A stretch of 64,000 nucleotides of DNA, taken from assembly GCF_010726955.1 (NCBI RefSeq), contig NZ_AP022603.1, positions 310,001-374,000 of the forward strand, in the 5' to 3' direction. Of the stretch, positions 36,501 to 44,045 are shown in pieces (position 1 is the first letter of the stretch; every line of letters begins with the position of its first letter). The notes under the pieces were generated by a model, which was not told the DNA's origin, ran no database searches, and worked only from the letters and a program-made list of their open reading frames with translations. The position numbers and the translations under genes are program-made. The stretch comes from Mycolicibacterium fallax. GTDB lineage: Bacteria; Actinomycetota; Actinomycetes; Mycobacteriales; Mycobacteriaceae.

Positions 36501-36962
36501 GCCGAGTACGGGGACACCAGCCAGCTGTCGGCCAACCAGTTCTTCTACGGGCTGCGCCAGGGCGAGGAACACCGGGTTCGGATCGACAAGGGCGTGGAGT
36601 TGCTGATCGGGCTGGAGGCCATCTCCGAACCCGACGAGAAGGGCATGCGCACGGTGATGTGCCTGCTCAACGGGCAGCTGCGGCCCATCACCGTGCGGGA
36701 CCGCTCGATCGCCGCGGACGCACCCGCCGCGGAGAAGGCGGACCGGGCCAACCCCGATCACGTCGCGGCGCCGTTCTCCGGTGCGGTGACCCTGATGGTC
36801 GCCGAGGCGGACACCGTCGAGGCGGGCCAAACCATCGCCACCATCGAGGCGATGAAGATGGAGGCCAATATCACCGCACCGAGGGCGGGCACGGTGGCGC
36901 GCACCGCGATCAGCGGCACCACTCAGGTCGACGGCGGGGATCTGCTGGTGGTGATCGGCTAG
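33579..36962 (+). CDS. pyc: Pyruvate carboxylase
   Basis: Biotin enzyme making oxaloacetate from pyruvate and bicarbonate. The 1127-residue single chain has all domains. The biotin carboxylase (~1-450) shows KAVAGGGGRGMRRV, EQAVINPRHIEVQIL and IEMNPRIQVEHTVTEE. The carboxyltransferase (~530-800) shows VTDTTFRDAHQSLLATRLR, GGATYDVALRFL and HTHDTPGGQLASYLAAWQAG. The biotin carrier end contains the modified lysine in IEAMKMEANI. ATG 33579 gives MISKVLVANRGEIA, the expected start; a GTG 6 nt upstream is an alternative. It is joined to prpDBC, whose product pyruvate it uses, and its stop overlaps the opposing gene's stop. Confidence 0.96.
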   Translation: MISKVLVANRGEIAIRAFRAAFELGLSTVAVYPFEDRNSVHRLKADESYQIGEQGHPVRAYLSVPEIVSTALAAGADAVYPGYGFLSENPELAAACVAAGITFVGPSAEVLELTGNKARAIAAARAAGLPVLRSSNPSADVAELTAAAKEVGFPVFVKAVAGGGGRGMRRVAEPGELAEAIEAASREAESAFGDPTVFLEQAVINPRHIEVQILADGHGNVIHLFERDCSVQRRHQKVIELAPAPSLDPELRERICADAVAFARHIGYSCAGTVEFLLDERGNYVFIEMNPRIQVEHTVTEEITDVDLVSAQLRIAAGESLSDLGLSQDAVTIRGAALQCRITTEDPGNGFRPDTGRITGYRSPGGAGIRLDGGANLGAEVGAHFDSMLVKLTCRGRDFGTAVRRARRALAEFRIRGVSTNIGFLQAVLDDPDFLAGRVTTSFIDQRPALLTARTSADRGTKILHFLADVTVNQPHGPRRTSVYPRDKLPAVDLDLAPPPGSKQRLEELGPAGFALWLRDSPGVKVTDTTFRDAHQSLLATRLRSSGLLRVAPYVARLMPELLSVECWGGATYDVALRFLKQDPWERLAGLREAMPNICLQMLLRGRNTVGYTPYPVAVTDAFVDEAARTGVDIFRIFDALNNVDSMRPAIDAVRATGSTVAEVALCYTGDLNDPNETLYTLDYYLRLAEQIVAAGAHVLAIKDMAGLLRAPAAHTLVGALRREFDLPVHVHTHDTPGGQLASYLAAWQAGASAVDGATAPLSGTTSQPALSSIVAAAAHTDHDTGLSLDAVCSLEPYWEGVRKVYAPFEAGLPAPTGRVYTHEIPGGQLSNLRVQAVALGLGDRFEDIENAYAGADRILGHLVKVTPSSKVVGDLALALVGVGATAEEFAADPGRYDIPESVIGFFRGELGDPPGGWPEPLRSKVLAGRGAARAEAPLTDEDREVLSRPGIERQARLNALLFPGPTAEFEAHRAEYGDTSQLSANQFFYGLRQGEEHRVRIDKGVELLIGLEAISEPDEKGMRTVMCLLNGQLRPITVRDRSIAADAPAAEKADRANPDHVAAPFSGAVTLMVAEADTVEAGQTIATIEAMKMEANITAPRAGTVARTAISGTTQVDGGDLLVVIG

Positions 36963-37642
36963 CCCGGTGCCGGCGCTTGGGCCCACCGGCCGCCGGGCAG
37001 CAGGAACAGTCGCGGCAGCAGCCGGTGCATTTCGCCGCTGCCGTCGACGGTCAGGGCTCCCGCCCGGGCGGCCTGCGCCCAGTCGAGGTCGCCGCGCCAG
37101 ATCTTAATCAGTGTCCGCAGCGCGGTGCGCACGCCGATCGTCGCCTCGAAGCCGGGGTCGCGGTCGCACACGTCGACCTCGCCGTCGTTGCACACCAGCC
37201 ACCAATAGCGTTGCCGCGGTGGGACATCGGAGAACGCGAAGGACACCACCAGCCGGCCGCCGGGCAGCTCGGGCCGGTTGACATGGCGGTGCAGGTCCCA
37301 CATCAACAGCTTCGGGTCCAGATCCGGATCGCCGAGTTCACCGATCCAGCGCACCGCCCAGCCGCCCAGCGCGACGACAATCGGCTCCAGCTCTGAGCCG
37401 GCCGGGGTCAACAGGTACCGGGTACCGCCGTGGTCCTCGGTCCTGGTCACCAGCCCCGCAGCGGACAGTTCCCGCAGCCGCTTGGACAGCAGCGCCGGGG
37501 ACATTCGGGGCAGGCCGCGACGCAACTCGGTGAAACGCTGGCTGCCCGCCAGCATTTCCCGGATCACCAGCATCGTCCAGCGCTCGTCCAGCAACTCCAT
37601 CGCCTTGGCCACCGGACAGAACTGGTAGTAGGGCGTACCCAC
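36959..37642 (-). CDS. HxlR family regulator with C-terminal SCP2-like domain
   Basis: A ~227-residue transcription regulator. Residues ~8-95 are the HxlR winged helix: QFCPVAKAMELLDERWTMLVIREMLAGSQRF then LPRMSPALLSKRLRELSAAGLV, with the usual early cysteine that can be redox sensitive. The C-terminal ~100 residues resemble the SCP2/sterol-carrier fold found in some actinobacterial HxlR proteins (GEVDVCDRDPG, TALRTLIKIWRGDLDW). The start is uncertain: the GTG at 37642 begins just before the conserved YYQFCPVAKA, while the longer open frame runs into the divergent methyltransferase. It probably regulates that gene. The stop overlaps the pyc stop. Confidence 0.82.
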   Translation of the reverse strand: MGTPYYQFCPVAKAMELLDERWTMLVIREMLAGSQRFTELRRGLPRMSPALLSKRLRELSAAGLVTRTEDHGGTRYLLTPAGSELEPIVVALGGWAVRWIGELGDPDLDPKLLMWDLHRHVNRPELPGGRLVVSFAFSDVPPRQRYWWLVCNDGEVDVCDRDPGFEATIGVRTALRTLIKIWRGDLDWAQAARAGALTVDGSGEMHRLLPRLFLLPGGRWAQAPAPG

Positions 37643-37710
37643 CAGATCAGGGTAGAACTGTTCCCGCGGCCGGTACAGATCGTGAACTGGCCGGCTCCCG
37701 GCGGCGCTCG

Positions 37711-37716
37711 TAGCGT
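37711..37716 (+). promoter_or_regulatory. Candidate -10 TAGCGT for a leaderless methyltransferase transcript
   Basis: TAGCGT ends 6 nt before the ATG at 37723, in the short divergent gap with the HxlR gene. The same hexamer at the same spacing is seen at 8852-8857. Confidence 0.45.
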
Positions 37717-37722
37717 GAAACG

Positions 37723-38547
37723 ATGACCGACACCCGCACGATCGCCGCCGATCGTGACCTGAAATCCCGACACCGCGCGATGTGGGCGTTGGGCGACTAT
37801 CCGCGGATCGTCGAGGAGATCGTCGCCCCGCTCGGACCCGCGCTGGTGACCGCCTGCGGCATCGGCCCCGGGCACCGGGTGCTCGACGTGGCCGCCGGCA
37901 CCGGCGGCACCGCCATCCCCGCCGCGGCGACCGGGGCCCGGGTGACCGCCAGCGACCTGACCCCCGAGCTGCTGGCGGCCGGGCGGGACCGGGCTCCCGG
38001 TGGACTGAGCCTGCACTGGGAGGTCGCCGACGCGGAGGATCTGCCATACCCCGACAACAGCTTTGACGTGGTGACCTCCAGCATCGGGGTGATGTTCGCC
38101 CCGCATCACCAGCGGGCCGCCGACGAACTCGTCCGGGTCTGCCGGCCCGGCGGCACCATCGGGCTGATCGCTTGGACCCCGGCCGGCTTCATCGGGCAGA
38201 TGTTCGCGGTGCTGCGCCCGTTCGTGCCCCCGCCGCCGGCCGGCGCGGACCCGCCGCCGCGCTGGGGCGACGAGCAGCACGTCCGCCGGCTGCTGGGGGA
38301 CCGCGTGACCGATCCCCGCGCCCGCACCGATGATTTGGTGGTCGACCGGTTCGGCAGCCCCGAGGAGTTCCGCGATTACTTCGCCGCGAACTACGGCCCG
38401 ACCATCGTGGCCTATCGCGCCAATGCGGACCGTCCGGACCGGATTGCCGAGCTCGATCGGGCGTTGGCCGAGCTGGCCCGGGGCTCCGCCGGCCCGGATC
38501 ACACCCTGCGGTGGGAGTACCTGACCTTCACCGCCCGCAAGGTCTGA
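37723..38547 (+). CDS. SAM-dependent methyltransferase (class I, UbiE-like)
   Basis: A 274-residue methyltransferase. Motif I is VLDVAAGTGGTAIPAAATGA (~49-68), the acidic motif II region is ASDLTPELLAAGRDRA, and the post-motif block AEDLPYPDNSFDVVTSSIGVMFAPHHQRAADELVRVCRPGG is typical of UbiE/Methyltransf_11 enzymes. The substrate is unknown. It is divergent from the HxlR regulator and convergent with the methylenetetrahydrofolate reductase gene. Confidence 0.88.
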   Translation: MTDTRTIAADRDLKSRHRAMWALGDYPRIVEEIVAPLGPALVTACGIGPGHRVLDVAAGTGGTAIPAAATGARVTASDLTPELLAAGRDRAPGGLSLHWEVADAEDLPYPDNSFDVVTSSIGVMFAPHHQRAADELVRVCRPGGTIGLIAWTPAGFIGQMFAVLRPFVPPPPAGADPPPRWGDEQHVRRLLGDRVTDPRARTDDLVVDRFGSPEEFRDYFAANYGPTIVAYRANADRPDRIAELDRALAELARGSAGPDHTLRWEYLTFTARKV

Positions 38548-38561
38548 CGGCCGGTGCCGGT

Positions 38562-39452
38562 CTAGCGGCCCGGCGACCAGTAGCCGAGCATCTCGGCGAA
38601 GGTGTCGAAGGCCGGTGCGGACACCCCGTAGGGCGCCTCGAAATGCACGCTCAGCGGGAAGCCGAGGTCGGCGACGCCGTCGATGACCCGCCGATACAGG
38701 TCCACCAGTTCTCGTCGCTTCTCGGCGGGCTCCTGGGCGGCCAGCCGGCGAACGAATTCCTGCTCGCGGGCGACGGCCTCGTTGCCGGGGTCCTGGATCA
38801 GCCAGTTGATCAGCTCGACGTTGGCTTCCATCTTGGGCACGAAGCCGAACGACAGCAGCAGCTCCGGTCGGTGGTCGCTGCGCTTGGCGAAGTCGCGCAG
38901 GAAGCCGACGATCGCATCCGAGTAGAGCAACTGGGTCATGCCAAACGTCGCGCCTTGGGCGCACTTGAATTCGAATCGGCCCTGCTCGCCGTCGCGGGTC
39001 GGGATGAGAATGGCCCCGCGGTTGTCGACCTGGTCGGCGAACATCGACAGCGCGTCGGTCGGCGCCACCCCGTCGCCCTCGCCGTCGCTCATCGTCCGCG
39101 GAACTCCGACGAAGATGATGCCCTCGAAGCCCGCGGCGTTGAGCCGATCGAGCCGCTCGCGCAGCGCCGTCTGGTCGGTGAACGACGTCACCTGGGTGCA
39201 GATTCCGCTGACCCCGGGCAGTTCCGGGCTGAGGATCGACCAGAAGTCGAGCACGTCGAGCTTGGGCTTCATCGGCAGCGGCCGGTCGTTGTCCTCCGGG
39301 ATCATGCCCGGGATCATGATGTGGCCGATGCGTCCGGCGATGCCGGACTGCGCGCTGTGGCGCAGCAACTTCTCGGCGTCCGCACGAGCGCGCTCGGCGC
39401 CATGTTCGACGTTCGGCGCCACCAATTCCAGCGCGACGGTGTTCAGCGGCAC
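38562..39452 (-). CDS. Non-canonical (flavin-independent type) methylenetetrahydrofolate reductase
   Basis: A 296-residue protein resembling the short MTHFRs described in mycobacteria (Rv2172c type as I recall), which reduce 5,10-methylene-THF with NADH and lack tightly bound FAD. Conserved blocks are LNTVALELVAPN, GRIGHIMIPGMIPEDNDRP, KPKLDVLDFW, GIIFVGVPRTMSDGEG, IPTRDGEQGRFEFKCAQGA and MTQLLYSDAIVGFL. The GTG at 39452 has GGAGG 4 nt upstream; an in-frame GTG at 39470 is the alternative. It lies 82 nt after metE on the same strand, so it could make the 5-methyl-THF donor that MetE uses. Earlier annotation of such genes is often only hypothetical protein. Confidence 0.78.
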   Translation of the reverse strand: MPLNTVALELVAPNVEHGAERARADAEKLLRHSAQSGIAGRIGHIMIPGMIPEDNDRPLPMKPKLDVLDFWSILSPELPGVSGICTQVTSFTDQTALRERLDRLNAAGFEGIIFVGVPRTMSDGEGDGVAPTDALSMFADQVDNRGAILIPTRDGEQGRFEFKCAQGATFGMTQLLYSDAIVGFLRDFAKRSDHRPELLLSFGFVPKMEANVELINWLIQDPGNEAVAREQEFVRRLAAQEPAEKRRELVDLYRRVIDGVADLGFPLSVHFEAPYGVSAPAFDTFAEMLGYWSPGR

Positions 39453-39494
39453 GGTTCCTCCAGTTATCACTATGGCTGTTCGACGGGGGCCGGT

Positions 39495-39523
39495 GGCGCG
39501 CCCCGGGCAACCCGGGGCGCGCC
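39495..39523 (-). terminator. 13-bp perfect hairpin between metE and the MTHFR gene
   Basis: GGCGCGCCCCGGG (39495-39507), loop CAA, CCCGGGGCGCGCC (39511-39523): 13 G-C pairs with a 3-nt loop, starting 11 nt after the metE stop. No U-tract follows on the minus strand. It may be a U-less terminator, an attenuator that lowers MTHFR expression relative to metE, or a 3'-end stabiliser. Confidence 0.6.
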
Positions 39524-39534
39524 GCCGGTGATGG

Positions 39535-41799
39535 TCAGTTGCGCACCGTCCGGGCGGCGGTGACCATGTTGCGCAACGACGCCACCACCTCGTCGGTCTT
39601 GCGGGTCTTCAGGCCGCAGTCCGGGTTCACCCAGAGCCGTTGGGCGGGAACGGCTTCCAGGGCTTCGCGCAGCGAGCCCGTCATCTCCTGGGCCGAGGGC
39701 ACCCGCGGCGAGTGGATGTCGTAGACACCCGGGCCGACGCTGCCGGCGAACCCGATCGCGTTGAGATCGTCGAGCACCTCCATGTGCGAGCGGGCCGCCT
39801 CGATGGAGGTGACGTCGGCGTCCAGCTCGGCGATCGCCCCGATCACCTCGCCGAACTCCGAATAGCACAGGTGGGTGTGGATCTGGGTGCCGTCGGCGAC
39901 CCCGGAGGTCGACAGCACGAACGCGCCGACCGCCCAGTCCAGGTAGGCCGGCTTGTCGGCGTCGCGCAGCGGCAGCAGCTCACGGAGCGCGGGCTCGTCG
40001 ACCTGGATGATCGCGATTCCGGCGGCCTCCAGGTCCACCGTCTCCTCGCGGATCGCCAGCGCCACCTGATACGCGGTGTCGGCCAGTGGCTGATCGTCGC
40101 GGACGAAGGACCAGGCCAGGATGGTGACCGGCCCGGTCAGCATGCCCTTGACCGGCTTGTCGGTCAGCGACTGGGCGTAACGCGCCCACGGCACCGTCAT
40201 CGGGTCGGGGCGCGTCACATCACCAAACAGCACCGGCGGGCGGACGCAGCGGCTGCCGTAGGACTGCACCCAGCCGTTCGAGGTGGCGAAGAAGCCGTCG
40301 AGCCGCTCGGCGAAGTACTGCACCATGTCGTTGCGCTCGGGTTCGCCGTGCACCAGCACGTCCAGGCCCAGGTCCTCCTGCAGCGCGATGACGGCGGCGA
40401 TCTCGTCCTGCATCCGCTTTGTGTACTCGGCCTGGTCGATCTGCCCGGCGACCAGCGAGGCGCGCGCCCTGCGGATGTCCACGGTCTGCGGGAACGAACC
40501 GATCGTGGTGGTCGGCAGCGCAGGCAGCTGCAGCCGCTCGTCCTGCGCGGCGCGGCGGGCCGCCGCCGATCCGCGCCGGGAGCCGGCCGCGGTGAGCTCG
40601 GCGATCTGGGTCCGCAGGGCGGCGTTGTGCAGCCGCGGATCCGACGCGCGGGAGGCGACCGCGGCATCGGAGGCGGCGATCTGCTGCGCGACGGCCGCCG
40701 GCCCGTCGCGCAGCGCGCGGGCCAGGGTGGCCACCTCGGCCACCTTCTCCGCGCCGAACGCCAACCAGCTGCGCAGGGTGTCGTCGAGGCCGGTTTCGGG
40801 CTCCAGCGAGTAGGGCACGTGCAGCGTCGAGCACGACGTTGACACGGCCACGGTTTGCGCGGAATCCCGCAGCGCCGCCAGCTTGGCCAGCGCGGCCCGC
40901 AGGTCGGTGCGCCAGATGTTGCGGCCGTCGACCACACCGGCGACCAGCGTCTTGGACGCCAGTTGCGGCACCGATGCGATGGCGGTGTTGGGGCCGTAGA
41001 CGAAATCCACGCCGATCGCCTCGACCGGGGTGCGCGCCAGCGCCGACAGCCCGGCCCCCGGGTCACCGAAGTAGCTGGCCACGAAGATCGCCGGGCGTCG
41101 GTTCAGCCCGCCGAGCCGGCTGTACACCCGCTCGGCCAGCGCCGGGGCGTCGGCGGAGATGTCGGTCACCAGCACCGGCTCATCGATCTGCACCCACTGC
41201 GCGCCCGCGTCGGCCAGCGTGCCCAGCAGCTCGGCATAGACCTCGGTCAGCTCATCAAGCCGGGAGATCGGCGCGTCGGCGCCGTCGACGGCCTTGCTCA
41301 GCAGCAGGAAGGTCAACGGCCCGATGAGCACCGGCCGGGCCGGCACGCCGAGCTCGCGGGCCTCGGCCAGTTCGGCGAGGATCTTGCCCGGGTTCAGGGT
41401 GAACCTCGTCGCGGGCCCGATCTCGGGCACGATGTAGTGGTAGTTGGTGTCGAACCACTTGGTCATCTCCAGCGGCGCGATGTCCGCGGTGCCGCGGGCC
41501 GCGGCGAAGTAGCGGTCCAGCTCGTCGGCGACACCGGCCACCCGGGCGGGCAGCGCGCCGAGCAGCGCGGCGGTGTCGAGCATCTGGTCGTAGTAGGAGA
41601 AGGTGTTCACCGGCACCGAGTCCAGCCCGGCGGCGACCAGCGAGGTCAGGGTGTCGCGGCGCAGTCCGGCGGCGACGGCTGCCAGGCCGGTGCGATCCAG
41701 GGTGCCGGCCCAGTACTTCTCGGTGGCGCGCTTGAGTTCGCGGTTCGGGCCGATCCGCGGGGCCCCCAGCACGGTGGCGTGAAACGGTGTTGCAGTCAT
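39535..41799 (-). CDS. metE: Cobalamin-independent methionine synthase
   Basis: Transfers the methyl group of 5-methyltetrahydrofolate (polyglutamate) to homocysteine without B12. The 754-residue protein has the two face-to-face barrels: the N-terminal half starts [31 protein letters not shown], and the C-terminal half carries the zinc ligands in [10 protein letters not shown] (His and Cys) and [11 protein letters not shown] (Cys), plus [18 protein letters not shown] at 41799, with AGGA 10 nt upstream and a 39-codon upstream ORF overlapping it. A cobalamin riboswitch precedes it, so expression should fall when B12 is abundant and MetH can work. Confidence 0.97.
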   Translation of the reverse strand: MTATPFHATVLGAPRIGPNRELKRATEKYWAGTLDRTGLAAVAAGLRRDTLTSLVAAGLDSVPVNTFSYYDQMLDTAALLGALPARVAGVADELDRYFAAARGTADIAPLEMTKWFDTNYHYIVPEIGPATRFTLNPGKILAELAEARELGVPARPVLIGPLTFLLLSKAVDGADAPISRLDELTEVYAELLGTLADAGAQWVQIDEPVLVTDISADAPALAERVYSRLGGLNRRPAIFVASYFGDPGAGLSALARTPVEAIGVDFVYGPNTAIASVPQLASKTLVAGVVDGRNIWRTDLRAALAKLAALRDSAQTVAVSTSCSTLHVPYSLEPETGLDDTLRSWLAFGAEKVAEVATLARALRDGPAAVAQQIAASDAAVASRASDPRLHNAALRTQIAELTAAGSRRGSAAARRAAQDERLQLPALPTTTIGSFPQTVDIRRARASLVAGQIDQAEYTKRMQDEIAAVIALQEDLGLDVLVHGEPERNDMVQYFAERLDGFFATSNGWVQSYGSRCVRPPVLFGDVTRPDPMTVPWARYAQSLTDKPVKGMLTGPVTILAWSFVRDDQPLADTAYQVALAIREETVDLEAAGIAIIQVDEPALRELLPLRDADKPAYLDWAVGAFVLSTSGVADGTQIHTHLCYSEFGEVIGAIAELDADVTSIEAARSHMEVLDDLNAIGFAGSVGPGVYDIHSPRVPSAQEMTGSLREALEAVPAQRLWVNPDCGLKTRKTDEVVASLRNMVTAARTVRN

Positions 41800-41915
41800 G
41801 GGATGGACGTCCTTTTGCTACGGGTTACTCGTCGCCATGTGAGGACGTCGGCGACGACGGCGCGACGCGTCCGATACCTCCGAACCCGGCCCACCGTCCG
41901 TTGCCGTCCGCCCAT
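41796..41915 (-). CDS. Upstream ORF in the metE leader (39 codons), overlapping the metE start
   Basis: Between the riboswitch and metE an ATG at 41915 opens a 39-codon frame whose TGA (41798-41796) overlaps the metE ATG as ATGA. The product is very basic (13 Arg, starting [19 protein letters not shown]), with no recognisable fold, so it looks like a regulatory leader rather than a functional protein. The geometry favours translational coupling: ribosomes ending the uORF would re-start on metE. I recall a similar arrangement reported for the M. tuberculosis metE leader. The frame is open further upstream through the aptamer, so the exact start is an inference. Confidence 0.6.
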   Translation of the reverse strand: MGGRQRTVGRVRRYRTRRAVVADVLTWRRVTRSKRTSIP

Positions 41916-41932
41916 TTCCCGAGGCGACGCGC

Positions 41933-41953
41933 GCCGGACGTGGCACGTCCGGC
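41933..41953 (-). promoter_or_regulatory. Hairpin directly 3' of the cobalamin aptamer (candidate expression platform)
   Basis: GCCGGACGTG (41933-41942), G, CACGTCCGGC (41944-41953) is a perfect inverted repeat that would fold as an 8-bp stem with a 5-nt loop. It sits between the aptamer end (~41957) and the uORF ATG (41915), with no U-tract. It is placed to switch access to the uORF start. Confidence 0.55.
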
Positions 41954-41954
41954 A

Positions 41955-42165
41955 CAGCCGGCAGGTCTTCGGACTCGCAGGCGCGCACCGCGGGGTGCCC
42001 CTAATGGCCGTCGCTTCCCAGTCCGCGGACCAGTGCTGATGACGGCGGTCGTTCCTGCATACCGCTGCGGGACAGTCCCGGATTCTCACCGGGTTCCCTC
42101 TCACGCCGGGCCACAACCGCGCCCGTCGCTCGATGCCGCCCGAACATGCGTGAACCGGCGGCAGA
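41955..42165 (-). ncRNA. Cobalamin (B12) riboswitch of metE
   Basis: On the minus strand the ~210-nt leader contains the cobalamin aptamer hallmarks in order: GAGAGGGAACCCGGTGAGAA then TCCGGGACTGTCCCGCAGCG (~42106-42064), CACTGG and CTGGGAAGCGACGG (~42035-42009), and the 3' end GAGTCCGAAGACCTGCCGGC (41976-41957) that matches the classical B12 box. The gene it controls, metE, is the B12-independent methionine synthase, a standard target. The 5' boundary near the end of the DUF4439 gene is approximate; a small CCAGG-TTA-CCTGG hairpin (42179-42191) lies between that stop codon and the aptamer. Confidence 0.95.
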
Positions 42166-42191
42166 CCAGCTGCACCAGCCAGGTTACCTGG

Positions 42192-42797
42192 TCATTCGTT
42201 CCCGCCGGGGAAGGCCACCGTCACCGGCGTGCGGTCCAGCCGGGCGCGCCAGCGCGCGGCCAGCACCGCGCTGTCGGTCAGCGCGGGCACCGCCAGCCGG
42301 CGGGTCTGCTCGGCGGTCGCCTGTTCGAGCACCGCGCGCCAGGCGGCCGCGCTGTCCTGCTCCATGCGCACCGCCAGCTCGGCCGCGTCGGTGGGGGTGT
42401 CGACCGCCATCGGCAGCTGGTAGCCGACGGCGGGCAGCGGGGCGGGGCTGTCCTGGCCGGCGGCCAGGGCCAGCGCCTCCTCGCGGCGGGTGCGGTGGGT
42501 CAGCAGCGCCTCGGCAACCAGCGCGTTCACCTCCGGGGAGGAATGCGCCGAGACGATGCCGTAGCCGAAGATGACGGCGTTCTCGTTGGCGATCGCGTCG
42601 AACAGCGCGGCCTGGGCCGGATCGTCGGGACGGCTGGGGTCCGGGGTGTGCGATGCCGCCGGGGTGGTGGTCGCCGGGGTGCTGCTGGACGGTGCCGCGG
42701 TGGTCGGCGTCGGGCTGGGCGGGACCGGGCTGGCCGAGGTGCTGGTGGGCGGGGTGCCGGGCGCCGGCAGGTCGGGGGTCGGTTCGACAGAGGTCAC
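42192..42797 (-). CDS. DUF4439 ferritin-like protein (Rv2844-like)
   Basis: A 201-residue protein. The first ~60 residues are a Pro/Thr/Ser/Ala-rich disordered stretch. The rest is a four-helix ferritin-like DUF4439 domain: AALFDAIANENAVIFGYGIVSAH, VAEALLTHRTRREEALAL and YQLPMAVDTPTDAAELAVRMEQDSAAAWRAVLEQA. The E-N-A-x-x-F-G-Y-G and H-R-x-R-R-E-x pattern is the family's. There is no clear signal peptide, and the role is unknown. Its GTG overlaps the stop of the upstream gene as GTGA, forming a pair that I match to Rv2844/Rv2843 in M. tuberculosis next to rimP. Its end borders the metE riboswitch. Confidence 0.82.
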   Translation of the reverse strand: MTSVEPTPDLPAPGTPPTSTSASPVPPSPTPTTAAPSSSTPATTTPAASHTPDPSRPDDPAQAALFDAIANENAVIFGYGIVSAHSSPEVNALVAEALLTHRTRREEALALAAGQDSPAPLPAVGYQLPMAVDTPTDAAELAVRMEQDSAAAWRAVLEQATAEQTRRLAVPALTDSAVLAARWRARLDRTPVTVAFPGGNE

Positions 42798-43318
42798 GGC
42801 TTGGGCTCCTCCGGCAGGCCGACGAGATAGGACGCCGTGCAGGCCGCGGCGATCGATCCGAGCAGCCCGGCGCGGTAGCCGGACTGGTCGACGGCCAGGT
42901 CGGCGGCGGCCTCGGCGGAGCTGCGCAGCGCGGCGACCACGTCGCGGCGGGTGGGCGGGCTCGGCTCGGCGGCCGTGGTGGTCGTGGTGGTGGTCGTCGA
43001 GGGCAGCGCGGTCCCGGCGACTCGGCCGATCTCGTCGGCCAGCGCGCGGGCGTGCGCCTCGCGCTCGGTGGCGATCTGGGTCAGGGCGGCGGCCAGGGCC
43101 GGCAGCGCGGCGGCCGCCGCGGTGGCCATTGCCGCGTCGGCGCGGGCCTGCGCCAGCGGCGCCAGCAGCGTGTCGGGGGCGGCGGGCTTATCGGTTCCGC
43201 AGGCCGCGGCGGTCACCCCGACCAGCGCGAGGCCGAGCAGCCCGCGGCCGGTACCGAGCAGCACCGAACGCCGGGACACGGGCCGGGAGGTCGGCAGGGC
43301 GTCGGGCACGAGCAACAT
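42794..43318 (-). CDS. Exported ferritin-like protein with Tat/lipoprotein-type signal (Rv2843-like)
   Basis: A ~174-residue exported helical protein. The N-terminus has a twin-arginine signal with a lipobox ([26 protein letters not shown], cysteine near residue 40), so it is probably a Tat-exported lipoprotein. The mature part is alanine-rich and helical, with a threonine tract (nine Thr in a row near ~107-115) between two helical halves. Function unknown; companion of the DUF4439 gene downstream. ATG at 43318 is one choice; a GTG at 43354 would add 12 residues. It is divergent from rimP. Confidence 0.75.
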   Translation of the reverse strand: MLLVPDALPTSRPVSRRSVLLGTGRGLLGLALVGVTAAACGTDKPAAPDTLLAPLAQARADAAMATAAAAALPALAAALTQIATEREAHARALADEIGRVAGTALPSTTTTTTTTAAEPSPPTRRDVVAALRSSAEAAADLAVDQSGYRAGLLGSIAAACTASYLVGLPEEPKP

Positions 43319-43496
43319 CCTGCCATTGCCGCCGCGCGGACCCGGGCAGGGCACGGCGCGGTGTTTGCCGAGGAAAAGTACTCGGAGTCGTTTCCGGTCG
43401 ATCCGGTCGCGGCGCTGGCGTATCGTGGGGTGCTGGTTCGGCGGCGCCGCCGTCGGACAGGCTCTGGTGAGGACAATTCAAGATGAGGAGCTCGCC

Positions 43497-44045
43497 GTGA
43501 CGCAGCAGTCCGTGCAGCTGCCATCGCCGCCGCAGGTTGTCGAGCTACTCACCGAGGAGTTCGCCGCGGTCGGCTACGAAATCGACGAGGTGCTCGTCGC
43601 CGCCGCCGCCAAACCACCGCGGATCACCGTCATCGCCGACGGTGACCGCCCGCTGGACCTCGATGCCGTCGCCGAGTTGTCCCGACGGGCCTCGGCGCGC
43701 CTCGACGACGCGCTGCCGGAGGCGACCGCGCCGTATGTGCTGGAGGTCAGCTCGCCGGGCGTGGACCGCCCGCTGACCCAACCCAAGCATTTCCGCCGGG
43801 CCCAGGGCCGGCGCGCCGAGCTCACCCTGTCCGACGGCCAGCTGGTCACCGGGCGGATCGGCCGGCTCGACGGCGACACCCTCGAGGTTGTCGTGCGGGC
43901 CGCCAAGGCCCTGCAGGTGCGCCCGGTTGCGCTCGGCGAGATCGACAAAGCTGTTGTCCAAGTTGAGTTTTCACCCCCCAATCCGCGTGAGCTGGAACTT
44001 GCCGGCGTGCGCGGGGAGCAGGACGAAACGGAGGCTGCCGAATGA
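43497..44045 (+). CDS. rimP: Ribosome maturation factor RimP
   Basis: Needed for late assembly of the 30S subunit. The 182-residue protein has the RimP N-domain ([44 protein letters not shown]) and the signature [26 protein letters not shown], then an Sm-like C-domain. GTG at 43497 is supported by GAGGAG 6 nt upstream. ATGA overlap joins it to nusA. The 178-bp gap upstream (43319-43496) must hold the promoter of the nusA-infB operon; TATCGT near 43420 is a weak -10 candidate. Confidence 0.93.
   Translation: MTQQSVQLPSPPQVVELLTEEFAAVGYEIDEVLVAAAAKPPRITVIADGDRPLDLDAVAELSRRASARLDDALPEATAPYVLEVSSPGVDRPLTQPKHFRRAQGRRAELTLSDGQLVTGRIGRLDGDTLEVVVRAAKALQVRPVALGEIDKAVVQVEFSPPNPRELELAGVRGEQDETEAAE

Noticed and set aside
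32697..36986. A 1429-codon open frame on the minus strand opposite pyc and prpC
   Set aside because: It mirrors the third-position GC of the real genes, has no family motif, and crosses gene boundaries. High-GC antisense shadow.
41916..42116. Longer version of the metE uORF (106 codons) covering most of the riboswitch aptamer
   Set aside because: The upstream part coincides with structured aptamer RNA and Cys/Arg-rich nonsense; only the 39-codon portion after the aptamer is a plausible translated leader.
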